Shown: piece after piece, positions 6,178 to 12,952 of the stretch
How positions within the stretch are numbered: position 1 is the first letter of the stretch
Layout of the letters: each line of letters starts with the position of its first letter
Origin: Ktedonobacterales bacterium
GTDB lineage: Bacteria > Chloroflexota > Ktedonobacteria > Ktedonobacterales > JADMIN01
Reading direction: 5' to 3'
Assembly (NCBI GenBank): GCA_025935235.1
Contig: JAICVT010000007.1
Location: forward strand, 1-26,303
Length of the DNA stretch: 26,303 nucleotides
Made by a program: the position numbers and the translations under genes
The notes under the pieces: model-generated
Told to the model about the DNA's origin: nothing
The model's input: only the letters and a program-made list of their open reading frames with translations
The model's database searches: none

Positions 6178-7488
6178 ATGGACGACGAGCGAGATCAGGA
6201 CGCGCAGAGAGCGCCACTGTGGCCCGCGGACGCCCCCCAGCCAGCGCCGCCGGAGCGTCCCGCGCCGCCCAATCCGTGGGAATCGGCTGCGCGCCCCTGG
6301 GATGCGCCGCCCGAACCGCCCAATCCGCCCGCTCCGTCCGCTCCGTCCGCTCCGTCCGCTCCGTCCGCTTCGCCTGAACCGCCCTCGATCAGCGACCAAC
6401 CGACGATGCGTGTCAGCGCCGCGCCAGCGGCCTCGATCAGCGATCAGCAGACGATGCGCGTCAGCGTCCCGCCCGCCGAGCCGACCGCTCCGCCCGCCCA
6501 GCCCGCTCCGTCTGCGGTAACCGCGCAGGCCAGCGCGCCCGCCGATGCCGGCGCCGTCGCGCCCTCGCCGCGCCTGGAGCCGCAGGTCGAGACGCCCGAC
6601 GCGCCAACCCAGCGCATCAGCGCCGCGCCGCCAATCGCCCCTGCGTCGGCTGCTCCCGCCGCGCCACCCGTCGTCGCGCCGCAGCCCACACCAGCGCCTG
6701 CGCCGCGCAAGCGGGCGTCACACTGGCGGTTGTGGGTGACGCTGGCCATCATCGTCGTGTTGGTGGCTGGCGCGGGCGGACTCTACTCCTACGCCTCGTC
6801 GCTGGCGGCGGAGCCGACCACGCTGATGGCGCGCTACTGTGGCGCGATCACGCGCGACGACTATCGCGCGGCCTATGGCCTGCTCGCGGCCAGCGCGCAG
6901 GCGCAGGAGGCCGAGCCGCAATACCTGGCGGATGCGGCGGCGCGCGACGCCATCGAGGGGCCGGTGACACGGTGCGTCTCCTCGCCGACACAGACACTCT
7001 CGCCGCTCTCCTTCCTGCGCGCGCCGCGCTCGATCATCTTCAATGCCCAAATCACGCGCAAGCAGGCGGCCAGCGGGCAGATCGCCCTCTCGCGCGACGC
7101 GCGGGGCTGGCACGTCGCCGCGCTCTCCTCGCAGTTGCAGGGGATTGACCTCGGGCCGCTCGCCACCGAGCAGGCGCTGTGCCAGGCGTTCGGCCAGCGC
7201 GCCTACGATCAGGCATACGCGTTGCTTTCCACCCCCTATCAGAAGGAACAGGGCGACGCGACGACGTTCGCGCATGCCTTTGGCTCGACGCTGACCATCA
7301 GCGGGTGCGCGCCTGATTTGAAGACTTACAGCGTCAACAGCGCGGATCAGCAGGCCTCTGTCAACGCCACTCTCTCGATCAGCGTCGCGGGCGTGTCCAG
7401 TCCCTTCACGCTGCCAGCTACAGTGACCTTCGTGCGCGAAGCGACTGGCTGGCGCGTTGATGCCATCACGCCGCGGCTCAGCCAGTGA
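6178..7488 (+). CDS. Single-pass membrane protein: proline-rich cytoplasmic tail and two NTF2-like ectodomains
   Basis: A 436-residue protein. The ATG at 6178 has AGGAGG ten bases upstream. Residues 1-180 are low-complexity and rich in Pro and Ala, with an A-P-S tandem run (52-63). Within them a Thr motif recurs: PTMRVS (75-80), QTMRVS (91-96) and PTQRIS (143-148). RKR (177-179) precedes the only transmembrane helix (184-206), so the tail should be cytoplasmic and the rest outside. The outer part has two related domains (about 214-324 and 329-433). Each begins with a C-x-A helix and D/Y-x-x-AY-x-LL (CGAITRDDYRAAYGLL; CQAFGQRAYDQAYALL), as in DUF4878/NTF2-like lipoproteins. Each has one cysteine pair (C221/C266; C335/C377), possibly disulfides. 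The function is unknown. It sits 27 bp before the WecG-like gene and is probably co-transcribed. Confidence 0.8.
   Translation: MDDERDQDAQRAPLWPADAPQPAPPERPAPPNPWESAARPWDAPPEPPNPPAPSAPSAPSAPSASPEPPSISDQPTMRVSAAPAASISDQQTMRVSVPPAEPTAPPAQPAPSAVTAQASAPADAGAVAPSPRLEPQVETPDAPTQRISAAPPIAPASAAPAAPPVVAPQPTPAPAPRKRASHWRLWVTLAIIVVLVAGAGGLYSYASSLAAEPTTLMARYCGAITRDDYRAAYGLLAASAQAQEAEPQYLADAAARDAIEGPVTRCVSSPTQTLSPLSFLRAPRSIIFNAQITRKQAASGQIALSRDARGWHVAALSSQLQGIDLGPLATEQALCQAFGQRAYDQAYALLSTPYQKEQGDATTFAHAFGSTLTISGCAPDLKTYSVNSADQQASVNATLSISVAGVSSPFTLPATVTFVREATGWRVDAITPRLSQ
6331..6366 (+). repeat. Four perfect 9-bp tandem repeats inside the gene
   Basis: Four exact copies of GCTCCGTCC lie end to end and encode Ala-Pro-Ser units. 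A 9-bp unit changes length without shifting the frame, so copy number may vary between strains. Confidence 0.85.
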
Positions 7489-7515
7489 GCGGCGGCCAGC
7501 GCGGAGGAGTCTTCT

Positions 7516-8391
7516 ACGCCAGCGCGAACCGATGCGGCGCGAACCGATGCTGAATCAGCGGCCCTGCCCGTTGATGCGCTCTCGCTGACCGAGACGGCGC
7601 GGCACATCCATGCGCTGGCGGCAGCGAGCGAGTCGGCGCAGGTGGTCACCCTCAACCCGGAGCTGGTGATGCGCGCGCGCCGCGACGCGGGGCTGGCGGA
7701 GGTCATCCTCCGGGCGCGCGTCGTGACCGCCGATGGCGCGGGCATCGTCTGGGCGCTGCGGCTGGTTGGGGCGCGCCTGCCCGGGCGTGTGACCGGCATT
7801 GATCTGGCGGAGGCGCTGGCCGAGCGCGCCGCCGCGGCGGGCGATCCCATCTTCCTGCTGGGGGCGGGGCCAGGCGTGGCACGGGCGGCGGCGCTGGCGC
7901 TCACGCGGCGTCATCCGGCGCTGCGCGTCGCGGGCTGGTGGGACGGCTCGCCGCAGCCGCGCGACGACGCCGAGGCGGCGCGCCGCATCCGCGCGTCTGG
8001 CGCCCGACTGGCGCTGGTGGCGTATGGCGCGCCCGCACAGGAGCTGTGGATCGCGCGCAATCTGCCCGCGCTGCCAGGGGTGGTGGCGCTGGGCGTCGGC
8101 GGCGCGCTCGACATGCTGGCAGGACACATCCCCCGCGCACCCCGGTGGATGCGCGCGGCGGGGCTGGAGTGGCTCTATCGCCTCTGGCGCCAGCCGTGGC
8201 GCTGGCGGCGCATGTTGGCGCTGCCCCGCTTCGCGCTGCTGGCCTGCGGCGCCGCCGCACTCGTGTGGCTGACACGGCGGCCAGATACTGGTATCCTAGC
8301 CATACGTGACCCCGCGACGGCCATCCAGGCGCGCAACGCGGGCGTCGTAGCGGGCGAGTCGGGCGAGACAATCGCACACAGAGGCGTGTAG
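7516..8391 (+). CDS. WecG/TagA/CpsF family glycosyltransferase, probable ACG start
   Basis: Members move a sugar (ManNAc in TagA, ManNAcA in WecG) from a UDP-sugar to an undecaprenyl-linked acceptor in envelope glycan synthesis. The family core is clear: ALPVDALSLTETARHIHAL, VVTLNPELVMRA, VVTADGAGIVWALRLVG (conserved D), PIFLLGAGPGVA, LALVAYGAPAQELWIARNLPAL, GVGGALDMLAGHIPRAPRWMRAAGLEWLYRL. This homology begins upstream of the first GTG (7642). Between the previous stop (7486-7488) and that GTG there is no ATG, GTG or TTG in frame. ACG at 7516 has GGAGGAG (7503-7509) six bases upstream and is the best start, giving 291 residues; a CTG also lies at the start of the homology. A sequence error is possible. 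The C-terminus adds a hydrophobic helix after the core. The kinase gene follows 3 bp later. Confidence 0.85.
   Translation, partial: TPARTDAARTDAESAALPVDALSLTETARHIHALAAASESAQVVTLNPELVMRARRDAGLAEVILRARVVTADGAGIVWALRLVGARLPGRVTGIDLAEALAERAAAAGDPIFLLGAGPGVARAAALALTRRHPALRVAGWWDGSPQPRDDAEAARRIRASGARLALVAYGAPAQELWIARNLPALPGVVALGVGGALDMLAGHIPRAPRWMRAAGLEWLYRLWRQPWRWRRMLALPRFALLACGAAALVWLTRRPDTGILAIRDPATAIQARNAGVVAGESGETIAHRGV
7522..7550 (+). repeat. 14-bp direct duplication at the 5' end of the WecG-like gene
   Basis: GCGCGAACCGATGC occurs twice (7522-7535 and 7537-7550) with a 15-bp period, so the frame is kept (ARTDA twice). Both ATG triplets inside it are in the wrong frame for the glycosyltransferase; that frame closes at 7586-7588. 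Confidence 0.8.
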
Positions 8392-8394
8392 GGC

Positions 8395-9420
8395 ATGACG
8401 AACCGGGAACGACTGCTGGCGCTGGTGGACGGCTTCGCGGGCAAGCGCGCGCTGGTGCTGGGCGACATGGTGGCCGATGAATACATCTTCGGTGCGCCCT
8501 TCCGCATCTCGCGCGAGGCGCCCGTGCTGGTGCTGCGCAGGCAAGGCTACAGCGTGGCGCCCGGCGGCGCGCTCAATCCGGCGGTCAATGCGCGCACGCT
8601 CGGCGCGGAGGTCTATGTAGCGGGCGTCATCGGCGCCGACGAGCAGGGCAAGCGCCTGCGCACGCAGCTCAGCGATCTGGGCGTGCACATGGAGGGGCTG
8701 CTGACCGAGCCGGGGCGCCCTACCTCGACCAAGACGCGCGTGCTGGCGGGCGATTCGCAGCTCATCCAGCAGCAGATCGTGCGCATTGACCAGATAGACA
8801 CCTCCGAGCTGGAGGCCGAGACCAAGCAGGGCATCATCGCCTACCTGCGCGCGACGACGCCGCTGGTGGATGTCGTTATCATCTCAGACTACGAGAACGG
8901 CGTCATCAATCCTGATGTGCTAGAGGCCGCCATCCCGCCCGCCGAGCGGCAGGGCAAGATCGTGGTGGCCGACTCGCACGGTGATCTGGCGCGCTTCCAG
9001 GGGGTAACGGCGCTGACGCCCAATCAGCCGGAGGCCGAGGCGACACTCGGCTGGGAGATTACCGACGGTCCATCACTGAACCGCGCAGGCGCGCGCCTGC
9101 TGGAGATGACCAACGCCGAGGCGGTGCTGCTTACGCGGGGCAGCCAGGGGATGAGCCTCTTCACCCGCGACGGCGAGCCATTCCATCTGGCGGCGTCGAA
9201 TCGCACCGAGGTCGCCGACCCGACCGGCGCGGGCGACACGGTCGCCGCGACCTTCACGCTGGCCATCGCCGCCAGCCGGAATGCGCCCAGCCCGACGCGC
9301 TTCCGCGACGCCGCCATCCTGGCCAATCTGGCGGCGGGGCTGGTGGTGCAGCGGCTGGGCTGCGCGACCAACACGCCCGCCGAGTTGGCCGCCGCCGTCA
9401 ACGCCAGGATTGATGATTGA
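8395..9420 (+). CDS. rfaE1: PfkB-family sugar kinase, RfaE1/HldE kinase-domain-like
   Basis: A 341-residue ribokinase-fold protein most like the N-terminal kinase domain of HldE (heptose 7-phosphate kinase). The opening LVLGDMVADEYIFGAPFRISREAPVLVLR closely follows the RfaE1 signature (G-D-x-x-x-D-x-x-x-G-x-x-x-R-I-S-P/R-E-A-P-V-x-V). PGGALNPAVNARTLGA is the N-A-A-x-N sugar site. ISDYENGVI matches the S-D-Y-x-K-G motif with N for K. DPTGAGDTVAATFTLAIA is PfkB signature 2, with the catalytic base D281. It phosphorylates a sugar phosphate with ATP. Heptose 7-phosphate is the family precedent, but the actual sugar is not proven. It follows the WecG-like gene by 3 bp and overlaps or abuts the nucleotidyltransferase gene, so the three are surely one operon. 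Confidence 0.88.
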   Translation: MTNRERLLALVDGFAGKRALVLGDMVADEYIFGAPFRISREAPVLVLRRQGYSVAPGGALNPAVNARTLGAEVYVAGVIGADEQGKRLRTQLSDLGVHMEGLLTEPGRPTSTKTRVLAGDSQLIQQQIVRIDQIDTSELEAETKQGIIAYLRATTPLVDVVIISDYENGVINPDVLEAAIPPAERQGKIVVADSHGDLARFQGVTALTPNQPEAEATLGWEITDGPSLNRAGARLLEMTNAEAVLLTRGSQGMSLFTRDGEPFHLAASNRTEVADPTGAGDTVAATFTLAIAASRNAPSPTRFRDAAILANLAAGLVVQRLGCATNTPAELAAAVNARIDD

Positions 9421-9428
9421 TCCCACCT

Positions 9429-10118
9429 ATGCCACCGTCACCACCCATCCCTCAGCCGTCCGCCGCCGATGACCAGAGCGCGCTGGCGCTGGACGAGTTG
9501 CGCCAGGTCATCCTGCCGCGCGCGGACCTCGCGCCGCTCGTCGCGGAGGAGCAGGCGGCGGGCGCGCGCGCCGTTTTCACCAACGGTGTCTACGATCTGC
9601 TGCACATTGGGCATATCCAACTGCTCTGGCGGGCGCGCGCGCTCGGCGATCTGCTGGTGGTCGGCCTCAACAGCGACGACTCGACGCGCCGGCTGAAGGG
9701 ACCAACCCGTCCGCTGATCCCGCAGGCTGAGCGCGCCGAGACGCTGGCGGCGCTGGTGATGGTTGACTACGTGACGATCTTCGACGAAGATACCGCCGGA
9801 GAGACGCTGGCGGCGCTGCGCCCGGCCATCTACGTGAAGGGCGGCGACTACGCGGCGACGGATGCCACCGGGCGCGCCCGCGATTATCTGGTCGGGCCAG
9901 ACGATCTGCGGCGGCTGGTGGCCGGGCAGGCGCCCGCCGACGAATCGCTGGCGAGGCTGCGCGGCCTGGTGGAGCGGCTGCCCGAGGCGCGCGTAGTCGC
10001 GGACTACGGCGGCTCGCTGGCGCTGCTGGCCTATCTGCCCGGCCACAGCACCAGCGACCTGATCGCGCGCATCGTCAGCCGCCACGCGCCAGATGCGGGC
10101 GGTGAGGCGCGGCCATAA
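9429..10118 (+). CDS. rfaE2: Cytidylyltransferase-like sugar nucleotidyltransferase, RfaE2-like
   Basis: A 229-residue protein matching the C-terminal domain of HldE (D-glycero-beta-D-manno-heptose 1-phosphate adenylyltransferase). VFTNGVYDLLHIGHIQLL contains the nucleotidyltransferase H-x-G-H site (H59, H62). VGLNSDDSTRRLKGPTRPLIPQAERAETLAAL and IFDEDTAGETLAALRPAIYVKGGDY are characteristic of RfaE2. The ending (VADYGGSLALLAYLPGHSTSDLIARI) also fits, after an insert of about 35 residues (155-190). With the kinase next door it would turn sugar 1,7-bisphosphate or 1-phosphate into an NDP-sugar; the dephosphorylating partner (GmhB) is not here. The start is either ATG 9429 or TTG 9417, which overlaps the kinase stop. 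Neither has a clear Shine-Dalgarno, so translation is probably coupled. Confidence 0.88.
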   Translation: MPPSPPIPQPSAADDQSALALDELRQVILPRADLAPLVAEEQAAGARAVFTNGVYDLLHIGHIQLLWRARALGDLLVVGLNSDDSTRRLKGPTRPLIPQAERAETLAALVMVDYVTIFDEDTAGETLAALRPAIYVKGGDYAATDATGRARDYLVGPDDLRRLVAGQAPADESLARLRGLVERLPEARVVADYGGSLALLAYLPGHSTSDLIARIVSRHAPDAGGEARP

Positions 10119-10213
10119 ATGGTCGGCGCACGACTCGAAGGGGCATAGATGCCCTTGTATGCGCGGCAGGGCGGCATGCATGCCGCGTTCGCGTGCGCCG
10201 GCCATTGATGGCC
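10111..10213 (+). repeat. Array of four short palindromes with a GGCAT-NN-ATGCC core
   Basis: Four inverted repeats lie in a row: GGCCATAAATGGTC (10111-10124, overlapping the end of rfaE2), GGGCATAGATGCCC (10141-10154), GCGGCATGCATGCCGC (10171-10186) and GGCCATTGATGGCC (10200-10213). All share CAT-NN-ATG at the centre. The centres are 30, 31 and 28 bp apart, close to three helical turns. The flanking G/C arms differ but stay paired. They fill most of the rfaE2-murJ gap. Confidence 0.75.
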
Positions 10214-10272
10214 GAGAGCGCGGGAATCGTTGTCGGCGCCCTGGCGTTGACTGACCGAAGAAGAGGATCGCG

Positions 10273-12171
10273 TTGGCGCAATCAGTTCCTCCGCCTGAGG
10301 GCGATGAGGCCAGTTCGTCGGCCATGCAGCACCAGACGCAGCCGCGGCTAAGCGCACAGCATGCGCCCAAGCCCGCGCCGCAGCCAGACGCGTCTGGCGT
10401 GAGCGAGGCGCTGCTGCTGAGCGATCCATCGCTGGCGAGCGTGAGTGCGCAGGTCATCCCGGTGGAGCAGCCGACGGCCAAGCGGCCAGCCGTCTCGGCG
10501 GCTGGCGAGGGTGGACAGCGGCGCATCGTCTCGGCGGCGGCGCTCATCATGCTGGGGCAACTCCTCAGCAGTGTGCTGGGGATGGTGCGCATCGTCGTCG
10601 TCAACATCCTCTTCTATGGCGCAGCGAGCGGCGCGTTCATCATCGCGCTGCTGCCCATCCAGCAGTTGAGCGATCTGCTGGTTGGCGGCTCAGTCAGCGG
10701 CGCGCTGATCCCCACTTTCGTAGACTACTCCTCGCCAGAGAAGCGCCACGAGCTGCGCCGCATCTACAGCACCGTGGCGATGCTGGTGGTCATCCTGATG
10801 GCGCTGGCGGTCGCGGTGTTGTTCTTCCTGGCGCCGTGGCTGGCGCCGCTCTATCTGCCGCGCAATTCGGTCGCCGATCAGCGCTTGACCGCCAACTTCA
10901 TTCGCATCACCGCCTTTGGTCTCTTCGGGCTGGGACTCTACGCCGTTGGGTCGGCGCTGCTCTACGCCGTCAAAGATGTCGTCTATCCAGCCTTCTCCAC
11001 CTTCATTCAGCATGTCGGCGTGATCGCGATTGGCGTCATCGCGCTGCTGCTGGCGGGTGAAGCGCTGGGTCTTCCGATCGGGCTGATCTTCGGGCGTCAG
11101 GCGGGGGGCAGCGCGCTTGACACGCTGCAAACGACGGGCGCCGTGGGCCTGGCGATTGGCTTTGTGCTGGGCGCGGCGGGCGAGGCGGCGCTGATTCTGC
11201 CCGGCCTGCGACGCGCTCGCGTGCTGGGGCGCCCGATGCTCGATCTGCGGCATCCGGCGGTGCGCCAGATCGTGCGGCTCTACCTGCCCATCGCGGCGGG
11301 GCTGCTCATCAGTATCGCCCAGCAGAATGTCGAACTGATCTTGAATGGCCTGGCCCCTGGGGACGCCACGCGCAACATTACCGCGCTACGCAGCGCGACG
11401 ACGCTGATTCAGTTTCCGACCGGGCTGGTGGCGGCGGCGCTCTCCTTCGCCGTGCTGCCACCACTGACGGCGGCGGCCAACGCGGGCGATATGACCAGCT
11501 TTAAGCGCACCCTGGCGCTGGGATTCCGCCTGGGCCTGTTGCTGATGACGCCAGCGATGGTCGGGCTGATTATGCTGCGCTATCCCATCACGGCGCTGCT
11601 CTTTCAGCATGGGGCGTGTCACACTGGCTGCACGTATATGAACGCCCTGGCGCTCCAGAATTTCGCCTATCAACTCCCCTTCCTCGCGCTCGATCAACTG
11701 CTGATTGCCGCCTACTATGCCCGCAAGAACACCATCACGCCGGTCGTCATCGGCGTTGTGGCGATCGGGATTTGGGCGCTGGTGGCCGTGCCCTTCACCC
11801 CGCGCGTCGGTATGCCCGCGCTGGCGCTGGCGAACTCGGCGCTCAATTCCGGCCATGCCATCATCCTGTTCATCCTGCTGACCTTCGCGATTGGCAATCT
11901 GGGCGCGCGCGAGCTGTGGGCGGGGCTGTGGCGCATCGCGCTGGCCTCGGCGGCGATGGGCGCGCTGCTCTGGGGCTTGCTCACCATGCTGCCCCAGTGG
12001 GCGCCGACCGTCTTCACGCTGGCAGGATTGCGCGGCGAGGCGCTGACTGTGCTGGCGGCGGGTATCCCGGCGGCGCTGCTCTACTTCGCGCTGATCTCGC
12101 TGCTGGGCGTGCGCGAAGTGCGCATGCTTGGCGGCATCATCCGCGCGCGGCTGGGCAATCGGCGGGGATAG
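10273..12171 (+). CDS. murJ: Lipid II flippase MurJ, TTG start
   Basis: MurJ (MOP superfamily) moves lipid-linked peptidoglycan precursor, or related undecaprenyl-linked glycans, across the membrane. The protein has 632 residues. Residues 1-85 form a low-complexity hydrophilic tail, followed by about 14 transmembrane helices. The first helices carry the family pattern: LGMVRIVVVNILFYGAASGAFIIALLPIQQLSDLLVGGSVSGALIPTF, equivalent to the usual LGFxRE...DAFxxAFxxPNLLRxLFAEGALSxAFVP. Later, GACHTGCTYMNALALQNFAYQLPFLALDQLLIAAYYARKNTITP matches the helix 8-9 region. TTG at 10273 is supported by AAGAGGA seven to eight bases upstream. The first ATG (10324) lacks this but would lose only part of the tail. 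Its place after WecG and RfaE genes suggests a role in exporting that glycan, or simple co-regulation. Confidence 0.9.
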   Translation: MAQSVPPPEGDEASSSAMQHQTQPRLSAQHAPKPAPQPDASGVSEALLLSDPSLASVSAQVIPVEQPTAKRPAVSAAGEGGQRRIVSAAALIMLGQLLSSVLGMVRIVVVNILFYGAASGAFIIALLPIQQLSDLLVGGSVSGALIPTFVDYSSPEKRHELRRIYSTVAMLVVILMALAVAVLFFLAPWLAPLYLPRNSVADQRLTANFIRITAFGLFGLGLYAVGSALLYAVKDVVYPAFSTFIQHVGVIAIGVIALLLAGEALGLPIGLIFGRQAGGSALDTLQTTGAVGLAIGFVLGAAGEAALILPGLRRARVLGRPMLDLRHPAVRQIVRLYLPIAAGLLISIAQQNVELILNGLAPGDATRNITALRSATTLIQFPTGLVAAALSFAVLPPLTAAANAGDMTSFKRTLALGFRLGLLLMTPAMVGLIMLRYPITALLFQHGACHTGCTYMNALALQNFAYQLPFLALDQLLIAAYYARKNTITPVVIGVVAIGIWALVAVPFTPRVGMPALALANSALNSGHAIILFILLTFAIGNLGARELWAGLWRIALASAAMGALLWGLLTMLPQWAPTVFTLAGLRGEALTVLAAGIPAALLYFALISLLGVREVRMLGGIIRARLGNRRG

Positions 12172-12238
12172 CGTCTCCGGTATGCCGCTTGCGCCACGGA
12201 AAGGCTGGAACAGGACAGACGGCGAGAGGAGGCGCAAG

Positions 12239-12895
12239 ATGGCAAGCCAGGATGATGCGACTGCGGCGCTGGCGCAGGTGGCGGCGGAGACCAGCGGCTG
12301 CCAGCGTTGCGATCTCTATCGCGGCGCACATCGCAGCGTGCCCGGCGTCGGCCCGGCGTCCGCCGAGGTAATGCTGATCGGCGAGGCGCCCAGCGCCTAC
12401 GACGACCGCAGCGGCGAGCCGTTCTCTGGACCCTCCGGCGACTTTCTGGATGAGTTGCTGGCTGCGGCGGGTATGAGCCGTGGGCAGATCTACCTGACCA
12501 ATCTCGTCAAGCATCATCCGCCGGAGAATCGCGAGCTGCACCCCGATGAGGTGGCCGCCTGCGCGGGCTATCTCGTGCGCGAGATCGCCGCCGTCAGTCC
12601 GATCCTGATCGTCACGCTGGGGCGTGGCGCTCTCAATTGGTTCCTGCCCAACGCGCGCATCAGCAGCCAGCATGGGCAGGCGCGGCTGCATCGTGGGCGC
12701 GTGCTGCTGGCGATGTATAATCCGGCGGCGGGGCTACACCGCGAGGAGCTGCACGACGTGATCGTGGCGGACTTCAAGCGCGCGCAGCCCGCCGCGCTGG
12801 CCGAGGCGCGACGCCTGTTAGCCGAGGGCAAGCTGACCCCGCACGCCGCCGCCCGCGAAGAAGACACCGGTCCCCAGCAGATGTCGCTCTTCTAG
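12239..12895 (+). CDS. Family 4-like uracil-DNA glycosylase with altered key residues
   Basis: Family 4 UDGs cut uracil from DNA and hold a 4Fe-4S cluster. This 218-residue protein has AGGAGG six bases before the ATG at 12239. CQRC gives cluster ligands C21 and C24, and C108 lies in DEVAACAGYL. The third ligand, normally Cys in the K-C-R-P-P-x-N-R motif, is His92 here (LVKHHPPENR). Motif A is GEAPSAYDDRSGEPFSGPSG (49-67), with the usual E-D replaced by D-D. The motif that normally reads H-P-A is Y-N-P-A-A-G-L-H (N161 for His), so the catalytic loop is altered. A C-terminal tail ends in QQMSLF. It could be an active UDG variant, a relative with another substrate, or inactive. It is probably co-transcribed with murJ (67-bp gap). 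Confidence 0.85.
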   Translation: MASQDDATAALAQVAAETSGCQRCDLYRGAHRSVPGVGPASAEVMLIGEAPSAYDDRSGEPFSGPSGDFLDELLAAAGMSRGQIYLTNLVKHHPPENRELHPDEVAACAGYLVREIAAVSPILIVTLGRGALNWFLPNARISSQHGQARLHRGRVLLAMYNPAAGLHREELHDVIVADFKRAQPAALAEARRLLAEGKLTPHAAAREEDTGPQQMSLF

Positions 12896-12897
12896 GC

Positions 12898-12903
12898 TAT
12901 ACT
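12898..12903 (+). promoter_or_regulatory. Candidate -10 (TATACT) for the MetE-like gene
   Basis: TATACT lies just after the UDG stop codon and 50 bp before the next ATG. The -35 region is poor. Confidence 0.3.
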
Positions 12904-12952
12904 GAGTGGCTGAAACGCTAAAGCGACTTGCGTGGAGAAGGATCGTCAGCCC

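Noticed and set aside
10111..10213. The palindrome array as a CRISPR array
   Set aside because: The repeats are only 12-16 bp and not identical. The intervening sequence is short and there are no cas genes.
10690..12237. Long antisense frames opposite murJ
   Set aside because: They are rich in Arg, Gln and His with no hydrophobic pattern or motifs, as expected of the complement of a membrane-protein gene.
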